This document shows positions 6,974 through 14,971 of a stretch of DNA of 25,546 nt, in pieces. Numbering within the stretch: the first letter of the stretch is position 1; each line of letters opens with the position of its first letter. Source of the DNA: Heyndrickxia sporothermodurans (GTDB taxonomy: Bacteria > Bacillota > Bacilli > Bacillales > Bacillaceae_C); the NCBI RefSeq assembly GCF_016785185.1, contig NZ_JAEKDY010000048.1. The stretch is one strand, 5' to 3'. The notes beneath the pieces were generated by a model. The model had not been told where the DNA came from. It searched no databases and saw only the letters and a list, made by a program, of their open reading frames with translations. Both the position numbers and the translations under genes were made by a program.

Positions 6974-7004
6974 TTCATTCTTAATTAATCAGGAGATGAT
7001 TTCA

Positions 7005-8141
7005 ATGCAAGTAGAGTCTGCCTATATTCATATTCCTTTTTGCGAACATATTTGTTATTACTGCGACTTTAACAAAGTATTCTTAAAAGGACAGCCAGTC
7101 GATGATTACGTGGATAAGCTGGTGGAAGAAATGAAATATACGATTGCCAACAATCCAACGAATCAACTTAAGACTATTTTTGTAGGCGGTGGAACCCCTA
7201 CTGTACTAAATGAAAATCAATTAAAAAAATTATGTGAAGGTATTCGTACAAATCTTCCATTTGAAGATGGTGAATTTACCTTTGAAGCAAATCCGGGTGA
7301 TCTTTCTGAGGATAAGCTGCGAATCTTAAAAGAATACGGTGTGAATCGATTAAGTTTTGGTGTCCAGTCTTTTAATGATGAGTTATTGAAAAAAATCGGC
7401 AGAACCCATACATCTAAAGAGGTGTATCAAACTGTTCATAAAGCTCAAAGCGCTGGATTTACAAATATAAGCATCGATTTAATCTATAGTTTACCTGGTC
7501 AAACAGAAGAAGATTTTAAAGATACGTTAAGTAAAGCTTTTCAATTAGAGCTTCCGCATTATTCTAGTTATTCATTAATCGTTGAGCCAAAGACGATTTT
7601 TTATAACTTGATGAAAAAAGGTAAATTACATCTACCGTCTGAAGAGTCAGAAGCAAATATGTATAGTTTATTAATGGATGAAATGGGTAAACACGGATAC
7701 GAGCAATATGAAATCAGTAATTTTTCAAAACCGGGCTATGAAAGCAGGCATAATCTTGTTTATTGGAATAATGAGGAATATTATGGCTTCGGTGCAGGAG
7801 CCCATGGTTATGTAGATGGAATGAGACAATCAAACATCGGTCCAATAAAAAAATATATTGAGAAAATCCAGGATAAACAATTACCTATATTTGAAACAAA
7901 CGTTTTGACACCTGCTGAAATGATGGAAGAGCATATGTTTTTAGGACTAAGAAAAAATGAAGGAATAAGCATTAGTCAGTTCAATAATCGATTTGATAAG
8001 CCATTGTTAACGGTCTTTGAAAAACCAATAAAAGAAATGATTGAAAAAGGTTGGTTAGAAATTGTTGAAGGATATGTTCGCCTGACAAAAACGGGACGAT
8101 TTTTTGGAAATGAAGTTTTTCAGTCCTTTTTAGTATTGTGA
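7005..8141 (+). CDS. hemW: HemW-type radical SAM protein (heme chaperone; formerly annotated hemN)
   Basis: The product, 378 residues, belongs to the coproporphyrinogen-III-oxidase-like radical SAM family. The iron-sulfur motif is C13-x3-C17-x2-C20-D-F22: the fourth cysteine typical of true HemN (CxxxCxxCxC) is replaced by Phe, which is the HemW signature. HemW binds heme and hands it to respiratory enzymes rather than making protoporphyrinogen. The SAM-binding GGGTPT is at 61-66, and the HemN C-terminal domain is present (ending near KTGRFFGNEVF). An in-frame ATG at 6996 overlaps the AGGAG ribosome site; the ATG at 7005, nine bases after it, is chosen. No clear terminator follows, so read-through into hrcA is possible, as reported in B. 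subtilis. Confidence 0.9.
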   Translation: MQVESAYIHIPFCEHICYYCDFNKVFLKGQPVDDYVDKLVEEMKYTIANNPTNQLKTIFVGGGTPTVLNENQLKKLCEGIRTNLPFEDGEFTFEANPGDLSEDKLRILKEYGVNRLSFGVQSFNDELLKKIGRTHTSKEVYQTVHKAQSAGFTNISIDLIYSLPGQTEEDFKDTLSKAFQLELPHYSSYSLIVEPKTIFYNLMKKGKLHLPSEESEANMYSLLMDEMGKHGYEQYEISNFSKPGYESRHNLVYWNNEEYYGFGAGAHGYVDGMRQSNIGPIKKYIEKIQDKQLPIFETNVLTPAEMMEEHMFLGLRKNEGISISQFNNRFDKPLLTVFEKPIKEMIEKGWLEIVEGYVRLTKTGRFFGNEVFQSFLVL

Positions 8142-8208
8142 CTTTTATTCTATGTCGTAACTAAAAATAATTTTAGGATAATAGAAACTTGATATAGGGT
8201 AAAAATAA

Positions 8209-8237
8209 TTGACACCGAAGTGTAGTTTTGATAATTT
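8209..8237 (+). promoter_or_regulatory. Sigma-A promoter of the hrcA-dnaK operon
   Basis: A perfect -35 TTGACA (8209-8214) with a 17-base spacer gives -10 TAATTT (8232-8237). The -10 is imperfect and GATAAT (8230-8235) at 15 bases is an alternative. The CIRCE operator begins about 11 bases downstream, placing it at the start of the transcript. Confidence 0.65.
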
Positions 8238-8247
8238 ATTATTAGAA

Positions 8248-8274
8248 TTAGCACTCAGGGTTGATGAGTGCTAA
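8248..8274 (+). promoter_or_regulatory. CIRCE operator, binding site of HrcA
   Basis: TTAGCACTC (8248-8256), nine-base spacer, GAGTGCTAA (8266-8274) is an exact match to the CIRCE consensus. HrcA bound here represses the operon; GroE-dependent activation of HrcA provides the heat-shock feedback. The right arm ends just before the hrcA ribosome site (GAGGTGAT), so it can also act as an mRNA hairpin. Confidence 0.98.
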
Positions 8275-8289
8275 CAGAGGTGATAAAAG

Positions 8290-9318
8290 TTGCTATCGGA
8301 TCGTCAGCTTCTTATTTTACAAGTTATAATCGATGACTTTATTCGATCTGCACAACCTGTCGGCTCAAGAACTCTTTCTAAAAAAGATGAGATTTCCTTA
8401 AGCTCAGCGACGATACGTAATGAAATGGCAGACTTAGAAGAAATGGGCTATATTGAAAAAACCCATACATCTTCAGGCAGAATTCCTTCTGAAAAAGGGT
8501 ACAGATATTATGTTGACCATATTTTAGCTCCACAAAAGCTAAATTCAATCGAAATATCACGTATCCATTCCATTTTTGCAGAAAGAATTTATGAACTGGA
8601 GAAAGTTGTACAAAAGTCAGCAAAGATTCTTTCTGAGTTAACGAATTACACGTCCATTCTACTAGGACCGCGGGTAAAGGAAACAAAGCTTAAACGACTG
8701 CAAATTGTACCATTAAATAACGATACAGCCGTAGCAATAATGATAACCGATACAGGTCATGTTGAGAATCGAATATTTTCCATTCCATCGGGATTTAATC
8801 TTACTGATTTGGAAAAAATGGTGAATATTTTGAATGAAAGATTGACGAATGTTCCTATTTCGGATTTGAAAGGCAAGATATATAAGGAAGTTGCCGTGTT
8901 GTTAAAGCAGCATATTCAAAATTATGATGCCATGCTGCATACGCTGTTAGAAACAATCAGTGTAAATGATCATGAAAAATTATTTTTTGGTGGAAAAGCC
9001 AATATCTTAAATCAACCGGAATTCCGCGATATTCAAAAAATCCATTCTTTGATGGAAATGATTGAGCGTGAAAGTGGATTTTATGATTTAGTTAAACAAA
9101 TCCCGCATGGAATTCATGTGAAAATCGGAAAAGAAAATGAAAGATCTGAAATGGAAGACTGCAGTTTAATTACTGCGACATACTCTATTGGTGATGAGCC
9201 TGTAGGAACTATTGCCATTTTAGGCCCAACGAGAATGGAATATTCCAGAGTCATTAGTTTATTGGATTTTTTAAGTACAGATATGTCAAAAGCATTGACC
9301 AATTTGTATCATAGTTAA
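8290..9318 (+). CDS. hrcA: Heat-inducible transcription repressor HrcA
   Basis: HrcA represses the dnaK and groE operons by binding CIRCE. The 342 residues match the family (~343). The N-terminal winged-helix domain (about 1-75) includes the recognition region LSSATIRNEMADLEEMGYIEK and the wing HTSSGRIPSEKGYRYYVD. The GAF-like dimerisation domain and the inserted segment follow. The start is TTG at 8290, nine bases after GAGGTGAT; no ATG gives the canonical MLSDRQLLILQ N-terminus. It is the first gene of the chaperone operon and lies directly behind its own operator, so it is autoregulated. About 170 bases separate it from grpE, with a large hairpin in the gap. Confidence 0.97.
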   Translation: MLSDRQLLILQVIIDDFIRSAQPVGSRTLSKKDEISLSSATIRNEMADLEEMGYIEKTHTSSGRIPSEKGYRYYVDHILAPQKLNSIEISRIHSIFAERIYELEKVVQKSAKILSELTNYTSILLGPRVKETKLKRLQIVPLNNDTAVAIMITDTGHVENRIFSIPSGFNLTDLEKMVNILNERLTNVPISDLKGKIYKEVAVLLKQHIQNYDAMLHTLLETISVNDHEKLFFGGKANILNQPEFRDIQKIHSLMEMIERESGFYDLVKQIPHGIHVKIGKENERSEMEDCSLITATYSIGDEPVGTIAILGPTRMEYSRVISLLDFLSTDMSKALTNLYHS

Positions 9319-9412
9319 TGGAAGTGGATATATTGTTAATGGAGAACAACTGGAAATTAGCAATAAACTCTGCTGATTTCTAGTCTTTTTTCGTTGGCTA
9401 TGTTAATATTCA

Positions 9413-9458
9413 TTGTTGATTTTTTCTTTTTTCCACGCGGAACGGAAAAAATCAGCAA
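9413..9458 (+). promoter_or_regulatory. Large hairpin in the hrcA-grpE intergenic region
   Basis: TTGTTGATTTTTTC (9413-9426) pairs with GAAAAAATCAGCAA (9445-9458), 14 pairs with one G-U; the 18-base loop contains a small TTCC/GGAA stem. The same right arm can instead pair with TGCTGATTT at 9371-9379, a perfect 9-bp alternative. In B. subtilis the dnaK operon mRNA is processed between hrcA and grpE, leaving a more stable grpE-dnaK message; this hairpin is placed to do the same. Confidence 0.6.
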
Positions 9459-9487
9459 GCTCGTTTATTTTAAGGGAGGTGAAAGCA

Positions 9488-10054
9488 ATGGCAGAAGAGA
9501 TCAAACAGGAAAATCAACAGGAACAAATTTTTGCTGAAGAAGAAACAAATTCTGATGAGCAAGTTGATTCAGTTGAAACAGAAAAAAATGAAAAAAATCC
9601 TGAAGATGAAATAATAAAGGAACTCCAAGCAAAACTTGAGGAATCAGAAAATCGTTACTTACGTTTACGTGCTGATTTTGATAATTTCCGCAGAAGGGTT
9701 CAAATCGATAAAGAAGCAAATGAAAAATATAGAGCGCAAAATCTTGCGACCAATTTATTACCGGCCATTGATAATTTAGAACGCGCAATGCAAATAACAC
9801 CTGAAAATGAACAAACAAAACAATTGCTACAAGGTGTTGAGATGGTATACCGTAATATTATCGATGCATTGAAGCAAGAAGGAATTGAAATGATTGAGGC
9901 GGTAGGAAAAGAATTTGATCCGAATTTCCATCAAGCTATTATGCAAGGTGAAGATGAGAGCTTCGGTTCTAATATTGTTATCGAAGAGTTCCAAAAAGGT
10001 TATATTTTGAAGGATCGTGTTATTCGTCCTTCAATGGTGAAAGTGAATCAATAA
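9488..10054 (+). CDS. grpE: Nucleotide exchange factor GrpE
   Basis: GrpE releases ADP from DnaK and sets the pace of the chaperone cycle. The product is 188 residues, as usual for Bacillus (~187). It has an acidic, low-complexity N-terminus (1-45), a long dimerising coiled coil (about 48-95, with YLRLRADFDNFRRR), then the four-helix bundle and the beta-wing domain with the GrpE signature ending in GYILKDRVIRPSMVKV. The frame is open back to 9413, but the strong AGGGAGG site eight bases before the ATG at 9488 fixes the start at MAEEIKQENQ. It is the second gene of the CIRCE operon, 70 bases before dnaK. Confidence 0.97.
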   Translation: MAEEIKQENQQEQIFAEEETNSDEQVDSVETEKNEKNPEDEIIKELQAKLEESENRYLRLRADFDNFRRRVQIDKEANEKYRAQNLATNLLPAIDNLERAMQITPENEQTKQLLQGVEMVYRNIIDALKQEGIEMIEAVGKEFDPNFHQAIMQGEDESFGSNIVIEEFQKGYILKDRVIRPSMVKVNQ

Positions 10055-10063
10055 TGATATTTT

Positions 10064-10094
10064 TACATTTTTTCCATGTGAAAAATAGAATGTA
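10064..10094 (+). other. Imperfect hairpin in the grpE-dnaK gap
   Basis: TACATTTTTTC (10064-10074) can pair with GAAAAATAGAATGTA (10080-10094) if a four-base bulge is allowed. It is weaker than the hrcA-grpE hairpin; it may simply stabilise the dnaK end of the message. Confidence 0.35.
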
Positions 10095-10124
10095 GTTACA
10101 TATGATAGTAGGAGGTTAATAAGT

Positions 10125-11957
10125 ATGAGTAAAATCATAGGTATCGATTTAGGGACAACAAACTCATGTGTCGCTGTCCTTGAAGGTGGGGAACCAAAAG
10201 TAATTCCAAATCCGGAAGGTAACCGAACAACACCTTCAGTAGTATCATTTAAAAATGGAGAAAGACAAGTTGGGGAAGTAGCAAAACGGCAAGCAATTAC
10301 AAACCCTAATACAATCATTTCAATTAAACGCCATATGGGTACTAACCATAAAGAAACGATTGAAGGTAAGGAATATACTCCGCAAGAAGTATCAGCGATG
10401 ATTCTGCAATACATTAAATCATATGCGGAAGAATATTTAGGTGAAACTGTTGATAAAGCGGTTATCACTGTGCCTGCATATTTTAACGATGCAGAACGTC
10501 AAGCAACAAAAGATGCTGGTAAAATTGCAGGATTAGAAGTTGAACGTATTATTAATGAGCCGACTGCAGCTGCGTTAGCATACGGGCTTGATAAAATGGA
10601 TGAAGATCAAACAATTTTAGTATATGACCTTGGTGGCGGAACATTTGACGTGTCAATCCTTGAATTAGGTGACGGTGTGTTTGAAGTTCGTGCTACTGCT
10701 GGGGATAATAAACTTGGTGGGGACGACTTTGACCAAGTGATTATTGACTACTTAGTTGCTGAATTTAAAAAAGAAAATGGCATTGATTTATCTAAAGATA
10801 AAATGGCAATGCAACGTCTTAAAGATGCAGCTGAAAAAGCGAAGAAAGATCTTTCAGGTGTGACTTCAACACAAATTTCATTGCCATTCATCACAGCAGG
10901 TGAAGCTGGTCCATTACATTTAGAAGTAAACTTAACTCGTGCGAAATTTGAAGAAATTTCAGCAGACCTTGTTGAAAGAACAATGGGACCTACACGTCGC
11001 GCATTACAAGATGCTGGATTATCACCAAATGAAATCGATAAAGTAATTCTTGTTGGTGGTTCAACTCGTATCCCAGCTGTACAAGAAGCGATTCGCAAAG
11101 AAACAGGAAAAGACCCACATAAAGGGGTAAACCCGGATGAAGTTGTTGCAATGGGTGCTGCAATCCAAGGTGGAGTACTAACTGGTGACGTAAAAGATGT
11201 AGTATTATTAGACGTTACACCACTTTCATTAGGGATTGAAACAATGGGTGGCGTATTTACAAAACTTATCGAACGTAATACAACCATTCCAACTTCGAAG
11301 TCGCAAGTATTCTCTACTGCTGCAGATAACCAAACAGCTGTAGATATTCACGTACTTCAAGGGGAACGTCCAATGGCTGCAGATAACAAAACATTAGGTC
11401 GTTTCCAATTATCTGATATTCCGCCTGCACCACGTGGAATTCCACAAATTGAAGTAACCTTTGATATTGATAAAAACGGTATCGTAAATGTTAGTGCAAA
11501 AGACTTAGGAACTGGAAAACAACAAAATATCACAATTAAATCTTCTTCAGGATTATCTGATGATGAAATTGAACGTATGGTAAAAGAAGCAGAAGAAAAT
11601 GCGGATGCAGATAAAAAACGTAAAGAAGAAGTTGAATTACGCAATGAAGCGGATCAGCTAGTTTTCACTACTGAAAAAACGTTAAAAGATCTCGAAGGTA
11701 AAGTTGACGAAACAGAAGTGAAAAAAGCGGAAGAAGCAAAAGAGGCATTAAAGGCAGCAATTGAGAAAAACGAATTATCTGAAATCCGTGAAAAGAAAGA
11801 AGCACTACAAGAAATCGTACAAAACCTTTCAATGAAACTTTATGAAGAAGCTGCAAAGCAAGCACAAGCAGGGCAGCAAAACGCTGAAGGTCAAGACGGC
11901 AAAAAAGACGATGATGTAGTAGATGCAGAATTCGAAGAAGTAAAAGACGATAAATAA
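10125..11957 (+). CDS. dnaK: Hsp70 chaperone DnaK
   Basis: DnaK binds exposed hydrophobic stretches of unfolded proteins in cycles of ATP hydrolysis driven by DnaJ and GrpE. The 610 residues match the Firmicute form, which lacks the ~25-residue insert of proteobacterial DnaK in the ATPase domain. Visible signatures: IDLGTTNS (7-14), VYDLGGGTFDVS (166-177), VGGSTRIPAV in the second lobe, the interdomain linker DVVLLDVTPLSLG, the beta-sandwich substrate domain and the helical lid, ending in a charged DAEFEEVKDDK tail. The ATG follows AGGAGGT. A partial terminator follows, which should make dnaK more abundant than the distal genes. Confidence 0.98.
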   Translation: MSKIIGIDLGTTNSCVAVLEGGEPKVIPNPEGNRTTPSVVSFKNGERQVGEVAKRQAITNPNTIISIKRHMGTNHKETIEGKEYTPQEVSAMILQYIKSYAEEYLGETVDKAVITVPAYFNDAERQATKDAGKIAGLEVERIINEPTAAALAYGLDKMDEDQTILVYDLGGGTFDVSILELGDGVFEVRATAGDNKLGGDDFDQVIIDYLVAEFKKENGIDLSKDKMAMQRLKDAAEKAKKDLSGVTSTQISLPFITAGEAGPLHLEVNLTRAKFEEISADLVERTMGPTRRALQDAGLSPNEIDKVILVGGSTRIPAVQEAIRKETGKDPHKGVNPDEVVAMGAAIQGGVLTGDVKDVVLLDVTPLSLGIETMGGVFTKLIERNTTIPTSKSQVFSTAADNQTAVDIHVLQGERPMAADNKTLGRFQLSDIPPAPRGIPQIEVTFDIDKNGIVNVSAKDLGTGKQQNITIKSSSGLSDDEIERMVKEAEENADADKKRKEEVELRNEADQLVFTTEKTLKDLEGKVDETEVKKAEEAKEALKAAIEKNELSEIREKKEALQEIVQNLSMKLYEEAAKQAQAGQQNAEGQDGKKDDDVVDAEFEEVKDDK

Positions 11958-11983
11958 TATGATTTCAGTTAAGATTTAATTCG

Positions 11984-12022
11984 AAAAGTCAAAGTCAGGT
12001 ACATTCTTGACTTTGGCTTTTT
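11984..12022 (+). terminator. Terminator, probably partial, between dnaK and dnaJ
   Basis: AAAAGTCAAAGTCA (11984-11997) pairs with TGACTTTGGCTTTT (12008-12021), with one G-U, a ten-base loop and a five-T tail broken by G. Since dnaJ and the genes beyond it belong to the same operon in B. subtilis, some read-through is expected. Confidence 0.75.
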
Positions 12023-12051
12023 GTATTTAAACTTGTTTCATCGTCTTTTTA

Positions 12052-12080
12052 TTGATTGTTCCTGATGTCAATGTTAAAAT
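12052..12080 (+). promoter_or_regulatory. Internal sigma-A promoter before dnaJ
   Basis: TTGATT (12052-12057), 17-base spacer, TAAAAT (12075-12080) with TG one base upstream of the -10 (extended). No CIRCE is near it, so it would give heat-independent expression of dnaJ-prmA-rsmE-mtaB. Confidence 0.6.
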
Positions 12081-12115
12081 AACCTTTATGCGAAAGGATT
12101 CGGGAGTGTGGATGA

Positions 12116-13246
12116 ATGAGTAAAAGGGACTATTATGAAGTATTAGGTCTAGATAAAAATGCTTCAAAAGAAGAGATTAAAAAAGCATATCGAAAACTAT
12201 CTAAAAAATACCATCCGGACATTAATAAAGAAGCGGATGCAGCTGATAAATTTAAAGAAGTAAAAGAAGCCTACGAAGTACTATCAGACGACCAAAAACG
12301 TGATCAATATGATCGATTTGGCCACACTGATCCAAATCAAGGATTTGGTGGATTTGGTGGGGACGGAGATTTCGGTGGATTTGGCGGATTTGAAGATATC
12401 TTTAGTACATTCTTTGGTGGTGGATCATCAAGAAGACGTGATCCAAATGCTCCTCGGCAAGGTGCAGACCTTCAGTATACGATGACATTAACATTTAAAG
12501 AAGCGGTGTTTGGAAAAGAAACGGAAATTGAAATTCCAAGAGAAGAAACATGTGACACTTGTCATGGTTCAGGAGCGAAACCTGGTACACAGCCAGAAAC
12601 ATGTTCGCATTGTCATGGTTCTGGACAAATAAACACTGAACAAAATACGCCATTTGGTAAAATTGTTAATCGCCGTGTTTGTCATTATTGTAACGGTACA
12701 GGTAAGATGATCAAAAATAAATGTAAAACATGTGGCGGTACTGGAAAAGTGAAAAAACGTCGTCGAATCAATGTGAAAATACCAGCTGGAGTAGATGATG
12801 GACAACAGTTACGTGTTTCCGGTCAAGGTGAGCCGGGGGTAAACGGTGGACCTGCTGGTGATCTTTACGTTGTTTTCCACGTAAGAGAGCATGAATTCTT
12901 TGAACGTGATGGGGATGACATTTATTGTGAAATACCGATTACATTCGCCCAAGCTGCATTGGGAGACGAAATCGAAGTACCAACTTTACACGGCAAAGTG
13001 AAATTGAAGGTGCCTGCTGGAACACAAACGGGAACCAAATTTAGACTTCGCGGTAAAGGTGTACCAAATGTCAGAGGATATGGTACGGGAGACCAACATA
13101 TTCATGTGAAAGTGATTACACCAACAAAGCTAACAGATAAGCAAAAACAATTATTAAGGGAATTTTCGGAGACTGAAGGTTCGACACCAGATGAGCATAA
13201 CGAATCCTTCATCGACAAAATGAAGAAAGCTTTCAAAGGGGAATAA
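12116..13246 (+). CDS. dnaJ: Chaperone DnaJ (Hsp40)
   Basis: DnaJ delivers substrates to DnaK and stimulates its ATPase. The product has 376 residues and the full class A layout: J domain with HPD at 33-35, a Gly/Phe-rich region (about 74-105), four zinc-binding repeats (CDTCHGSG, CSHCHGSG, CHYCNGTG, CKTCGGTG) and the two C-terminal peptide-binding barrels plus dimerisation tail. The start is the ATG at 12116, nine bases after GGAG; an out-of-frame ATG four bases earlier opens a three-codon frame that ends inside dnaJ. It is followed at 22 bases by prmA, with no terminator between. Confidence 0.98.
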   Translation: MSKRDYYEVLGLDKNASKEEIKKAYRKLSKKYHPDINKEADAADKFKEVKEAYEVLSDDQKRDQYDRFGHTDPNQGFGGFGGDGDFGGFGGFEDIFSTFFGGGSSRRRDPNAPRQGADLQYTMTLTFKEAVFGKETEIEIPREETCDTCHGSGAKPGTQPETCSHCHGSGQINTEQNTPFGKIVNRRVCHYCNGTGKMIKNKCKTCGGTGKVKKRRRINVKIPAGVDDGQQLRVSGQGEPGVNGGPAGDLYVVFHVREHEFFERDGDDIYCEIPITFAQAALGDEIEVPTLHGKVKLKVPAGTQTGTKFRLRGKGVPNVRGYGTGDQHIHVKVITPTKLTDKQKQLLREFSETEGSTPDEHNESFIDKMKKAFKGE

Positions 13247-13268
13247 TTTATAATGGAGTTGGTAGAAA

Positions 13269-14207
13269 ATGAAATGGTCCGAAATTATGATCCACACGAC
13301 AAATGAAGCAATCGAACCAATCTCAAATATATTGCATGAGGCAGGTGCTAGCGGGGTTGTAATAGAAGATCCGTTTGATTTAGTAAAAGAAAGAGAAGAT
13401 CAATTCGGTGAAATCTACCAACTCAATCCAGATGACTACCCTGAAGAAGGGGTAATTATTAAAGCTTATTTATCCGTTAACAGCTTTTTAGGTGAAACAG
13501 TGGAAGAGATTAAGCAAGCTATTAATAATCTTGCATTATTCAATATCGATATCGGTCAAAATCATGTGACAATAAGTGAAGTAAATGAGGAAGAATGGGC
13601 AACAGCATGGAAAAAGTACTACAATCCTGTGAAAATTTCAGAAAAGTTCACGATTGTTCCAACATGGGAAAAGTACGAAGCTGTTAGTAGCGATGAATTA
13701 ATTATTGAATTAGATCCCGGGATGGCTTTCGGAACAGGGACCCACCCTACTACGGTAATGTGTATTCAAGCGTTGGAACGAACAGTGAAACAGAATGACA
13801 CCGTAATAGATGTTGGTACTGGTTCCGGAGTGCTAAGTATTGCTGCAGCACTTTTAGGAGCGTCACAAGTTACTGCTTTAGACTTAGATGAAGTCGCGGT
13901 GCAATCGGCAAAACTTAATGTGAAATTAAATAAAGTTCAAGATAAAGTGACTGTATCGAAAAATGATCTATTAAATGGAATGAATGGCCAGGTTGATGTT
14001 GTTGTTTCCAATATTCTAGCCGAGGTCATTATGAGCTTCACCGATGATGTTGCTAAAGCTGTTAAGCCGAATGGCTATTTTATCGCTTCGGGTATTATTC
14101 AACAGAAGAAAGACCAAGTAAAAGATGCGATTATTTCATCCGGATTTACTATTGTGGAAACAATCGTGATGGAAGACTGGATAGCTTTTATTGCAAAGCG
14201 TGGGTGA
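13269..14207 (+). CDS. prmA: Ribosomal protein L11 methyltransferase
   Basis: PrmA trimethylates ribosomal protein L11 using S-adenosylmethionine. The 312 residues match the family (~311). The N-terminal L11-recognition domain comes first, then the class I methyltransferase domain with DPGMAFGTGTHPTT (149-162), the SAM-binding loop VIDVGTGSG (179-187) and NILA (248-251). The ATG is ten bases after GGAG. It lies between dnaJ and rsmE (six bases to the rsmE ATG), as in the seven-gene dnaK operon of B. subtilis, where it is yqeT. Confidence 0.95.
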   Translation: MKWSEIMIHTTNEAIEPISNILHEAGASGVVIEDPFDLVKEREDQFGEIYQLNPDDYPEEGVIIKAYLSVNSFLGETVEEIKQAINNLALFNIDIGQNHVTISEVNEEEWATAWKKYYNPVKISEKFTIVPTWEKYEAVSSDELIIELDPGMAFGTGTHPTTVMCIQALERTVKQNDTVIDVGTGSGVLSIAAALLGASQVTALDLDEVAVQSAKLNVKLNKVQDKVTVSKNDLLNGMNGQVDVVVSNILAEVIMSFTDDVAKAVKPNGYFIASGIIQQKKDQVKDAIISSGFTIVETIVMEDWIAFIAKRG

Positions 14208-14213
14208 TGAATA

Positions 14214-14966
14214 ATGCAAAGATACTTCATTGGCAGTTCATATGAAGGAGAAGATGAAATTCATCTAACGGGGGACATATTTCATCATATTTCCCATGTT
14301 ATGAGAATGAAACTAAATGATGAATTTTACGTTGTTTTTACAGATGAAAAGGCTGGAATTGCCAAAATAGCGGATATTACCAATGAAGAAATAATTGCTC
14401 ATATTGTAAAATGGGAAGAAGCGAATAAAGAGTTACCGGTTAAAGTGGCGATTGCGAGCGGATTGCCTAAAGGGGATAAATTGGAATATATTATTCAAAA
14501 AGGTACAGAGCTTGGAGCATATCAATTTGTCCCTTTTATTGCGGATCGCTCGATTGTGAAATGGGATTCAAAGAAAGAAAAGAAGAAACTTGATCGATGG
14601 CAAAAAATTGCTTTAGAAGCAGCTGAACAATCCCATCGTCAGCATATGCCGATTATTCATGCTCCCCATACATTTAAAGCTTTATTAGAGTACAGTAAAT
14701 CATTTAATCATAAAATCGTAGCATTTGAAGAAAGTGCTAAAAGCGGAGAGACTTCCAATTTCGTGAGAACAATAAATCATTTTTCTCCGGGAGATTCTGT
14801 ATTGATTGTATTTGGTCCAGAAGGTGGTCTTTCAAAAAATGAAGTTCAATATATGGAAGAAAGCGGATTTCAACTATGTGGATTAGGTCCTAGAATATTA
14901 AGAACAGAGACAGCCCCTTTATATGCTTTATCCGCGATATCTTACCAATTAGAATTAATGAGGTGA
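14214..14966 (+). CDS. rsmE: 16S rRNA (uracil1498-N3)-methyltransferase
   Basis: RsmE is a SPOUT-class enzyme that methylates N3 of U1498 in helix 44 of 16S rRNA. The 250 residues are typical. The N-terminal PUA-like domain is followed by the knotted SAM-binding region, marked by GPEGGLS (201-207) and ILRTETAP (228-235). It begins six bases after the prmA stop, with the GGGTGAT ribosome site inside the prmA end. Its stop codon lies within the ribosome site of mtaB, so the two are probably translationally coupled. Confidence 0.94.
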   Translation: MQRYFIGSSYEGEDEIHLTGDIFHHISHVMRMKLNDEFYVVFTDEKAGIAKIADITNEEIIAHIVKWEEANKELPVKVAIASGLPKGDKLEYIIQKGTELGAYQFVPFIADRSIVKWDSKKEKKKLDRWQKIALEAAEQSHRQHMPIIHAPHTFKALLEYSKSFNHKIVAFEESAKSGETSNFVRTINHFSPGDSVLIVFGPEGGLSKNEVQYMEESGFQLCGLGPRILRTETAPLYALSAISYQLELMR

Positions 14967-14971
14967 TTGTA

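Noticed and set aside
8161..8177. CTAAAA/TTTTAG hairpin after hemW as a terminator
   Set aside because: Six A-T-rich pairs with no following T-run; too weak to call.
10031..10468. Minus-strand open frame (145 residues) over the dnaK start
   Set aside because: It covers the grpE end and dnaK N-terminus in antisense and lacks a start signal; a shadow.
10748..11287. Long minus-strand open frame (179 residues) inside dnaK
   Set aside because: It is antisense to highly conserved dnaK codons, has no ribosome site and no recognisable protein; it arises from codon bias on the opposite strand.
12112..12123. ATG four bases before the dnaJ start, a three-codon frame
   Set aside because: Too short to be called a gene, and the spacing to GGAG favours neither strongly; probably incidental.
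12300..12485. Plus-strand open frame inside dnaJ in another frame
   Set aside because: It overlaps the Gly/Phe-rich region, whose repeats give open alternative frames; no ribosome site.
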